21,835 nucleotides of DNA, from assembly GCA_003833135.1 (NCBI GenBank), contig QZLH01000945.1:8552-30386 (forward strand), written 5' to 3'. The stretch comes from Oehlia diaphana. Its lineage: Eukaryota > Glomeromycota > Glomeromycetes > Glomerales > Glomeraceae. Shown here piece after piece: positions 21,195-21,835 of this stretch (positions are counted from its first letter, which is position 1; each line of letters opens with the position of its first letter). The notes beneath the pieces are model-generated. The model made no database searches, was not told the DNA's origin, and worked only from the letters and a program-made list of their open reading frames with translations. Made by a program: the position numbers and the translations under genes.

Positions 21195-21835
21195 ATGTCT
21201 GAAACCAATATTTCTTGTACTGGCTGTGGGCAAAATAAACATTCTAGTGAATTTATTGGTTTTAGAGTAAACGGTGCTATAAAACAATATCGAACTTGTA
21301 ATAATTGTCGTACTAGAACTACTCAAAAAAAAGAAAAAATTACAAGAAAAAGGCAACTTGAAGATGAAGAAAGTGAAATGGAGATGATTAAAGTAATGGA
21401 ACTTTATGATTATATTGCACAATTTTTAAATTTACATACATTACAAATGGAAAATATTGAAGACAAAGAAAACACTGTGCCATTTTTTTTTAAATGCCAA
21501 GTAGATATTTCTACTTTAAATAATTCAGAAAAAGAAATAACAGACATTTTTGCTGAATATATGGAAGAAATAGACGATTTTACATGGAAGTAAGTTAATT
21601 TAAAATTTTGTTAAATTGACATTAAATAAGAATTATGTTTGATTTTTTTTTGTGTAAAGTTATCATCATTTTTATGCAGGAAAAAATGTAAATACATATT
21701 GGTACTTCTGTTCACAAAGACAAGATTTAGTTCAAAAATCAAAATTTATCAAAGCAGCGTGACAGAAGTGCAATGGAAAGATTTAACTGTAATGGAACCA
21801 TTAAGGTTACTGTTGATAAATTGAATAATATTGCG
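21195..21835 (+). CDS. Zinc-ribbon-like protein, partial and apparently frameshifted, possibly transposon-associated
   Basis: Exon 1 (21195-21589) begins with an ATG and encodes CTGCGQNK and, 25 residues on, CNNCRTRT: two CxxC knuckles that should bind zinc. A Lys/Arg-rich stretch (QKKEKITRKRQ) and an acidic region follow. A donor GTAAGT at 21590 and an acceptor ending at 21679 suggest a 90-nt intron. Downstream, sensible protein appears in two further frames: YWYFCSQRQDLVQKSK, then KQRDRSAMERFNCNGTIKVT up to the window end. Reading across needs one base fewer in the A-run at about 21681-21686 and one further change near 21748-21752, so the copy is either broken or has sequence errors. The Cys-rich N-terminus and QRDR-CNG segment resemble zinc-binding modules of element-encoded proteins. 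The specific family is uncertain. Confidence 0.55.

Noticed and set aside
21186..21422. Minus-strand open frame opposite the zinc-ribbon gene
   Set aside because: The plus strand has a clear paired-CxxC pattern with a start codon; the minus-strand reading lacks any motif.
1..21835. CRISPR arrays, tRNA or rRNA genes, bacterial operons
   Set aside because: No regularly spaced repeats, cloverleaf with conserved arms, rRNA core sequence or prokaryotic gene arrangement was seen; spliced genes show a eukaryotic nuclear origin.

Overview
The window looks like nuclear DNA of a filamentous fungus, most likely an arbuscular-mycorrhizal one (Glomeromycotina, Rhizophagus-like). The reasons are very high A+T, short GT-AG introns (about 64-117 nt, one of 206 nt) with T-rich acceptors, an intronless F-box gene, a decayed DDE-type transposase of a kind I associate with Rhizophagus, and a small Cys-rich zinc-binding gene next to it. 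The organism is an inference from style; no marker gene is present.

Layout. (1) 171-5498 (+): one ten-exon gene for a 1537-residue redox protein: signal peptide, animal-type haem-peroxidase-like domain, DOMON, cytochrome b561 membrane core, cytochrome b5-like domain, ferredoxin-reductase-type FAD/NAD(P)H module. (2) 5645-7180 (-): an intronless F-box/LRR-like protein, convergent with gene 1. (3) 7456-8924 (-): a five-exon membrane-anchored short-chain dehydrogenase/reductase. (4) 8925-14081: about 5 kb of very A+T-rich DNA without convincing genes but with at least three hairpin or inverted-terminal-repeat elements; one half-copy begins at the window's only N. (5) 14082-17405 (-): a twelve-exon Ras GTPase-activating protein of the compact IQGAP-related (fission-yeast Gap1/Sar1) type, 786 residues. 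(6) 17406-18880: intergenic, mostly featureless. (7) 18890-20650 (-): a transposase pseudogene riddled with stops, with a Glu/Lys-rich low-complexity tract. (8) 20867-21083: a small inverted-repeat element abutting a coding-looking remnant. (9) 21195 to the window end (+): a zinc-ribbon-like gene, probably element-associated, apparently carrying two small frame disruptions.

Gene 1 is the most interesting item. Its domain order predicts that electrons from cytosolic NAD(P)H pass through FAD and probably cytochrome b5 into the b561 haems, across the membrane to the DOMON haem, and then to a peroxidase-like domain outside or in the secretory lumen. This parallels a dual oxidase (peroxidase-like ectodomain plus NADPH-driven transmembrane haem core), but with DOMON-b561 in place of the NOX core. 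The peroxidase-like domain keeps the proximal His and the calcium site but has lost the distal His and Arg, so classical peroxidase catalysis is unlikely. The other genes have no evident functional link to it or to each other. All exon boundaries come from reading frame and splice consensus only; no transcript or database evidence was available.
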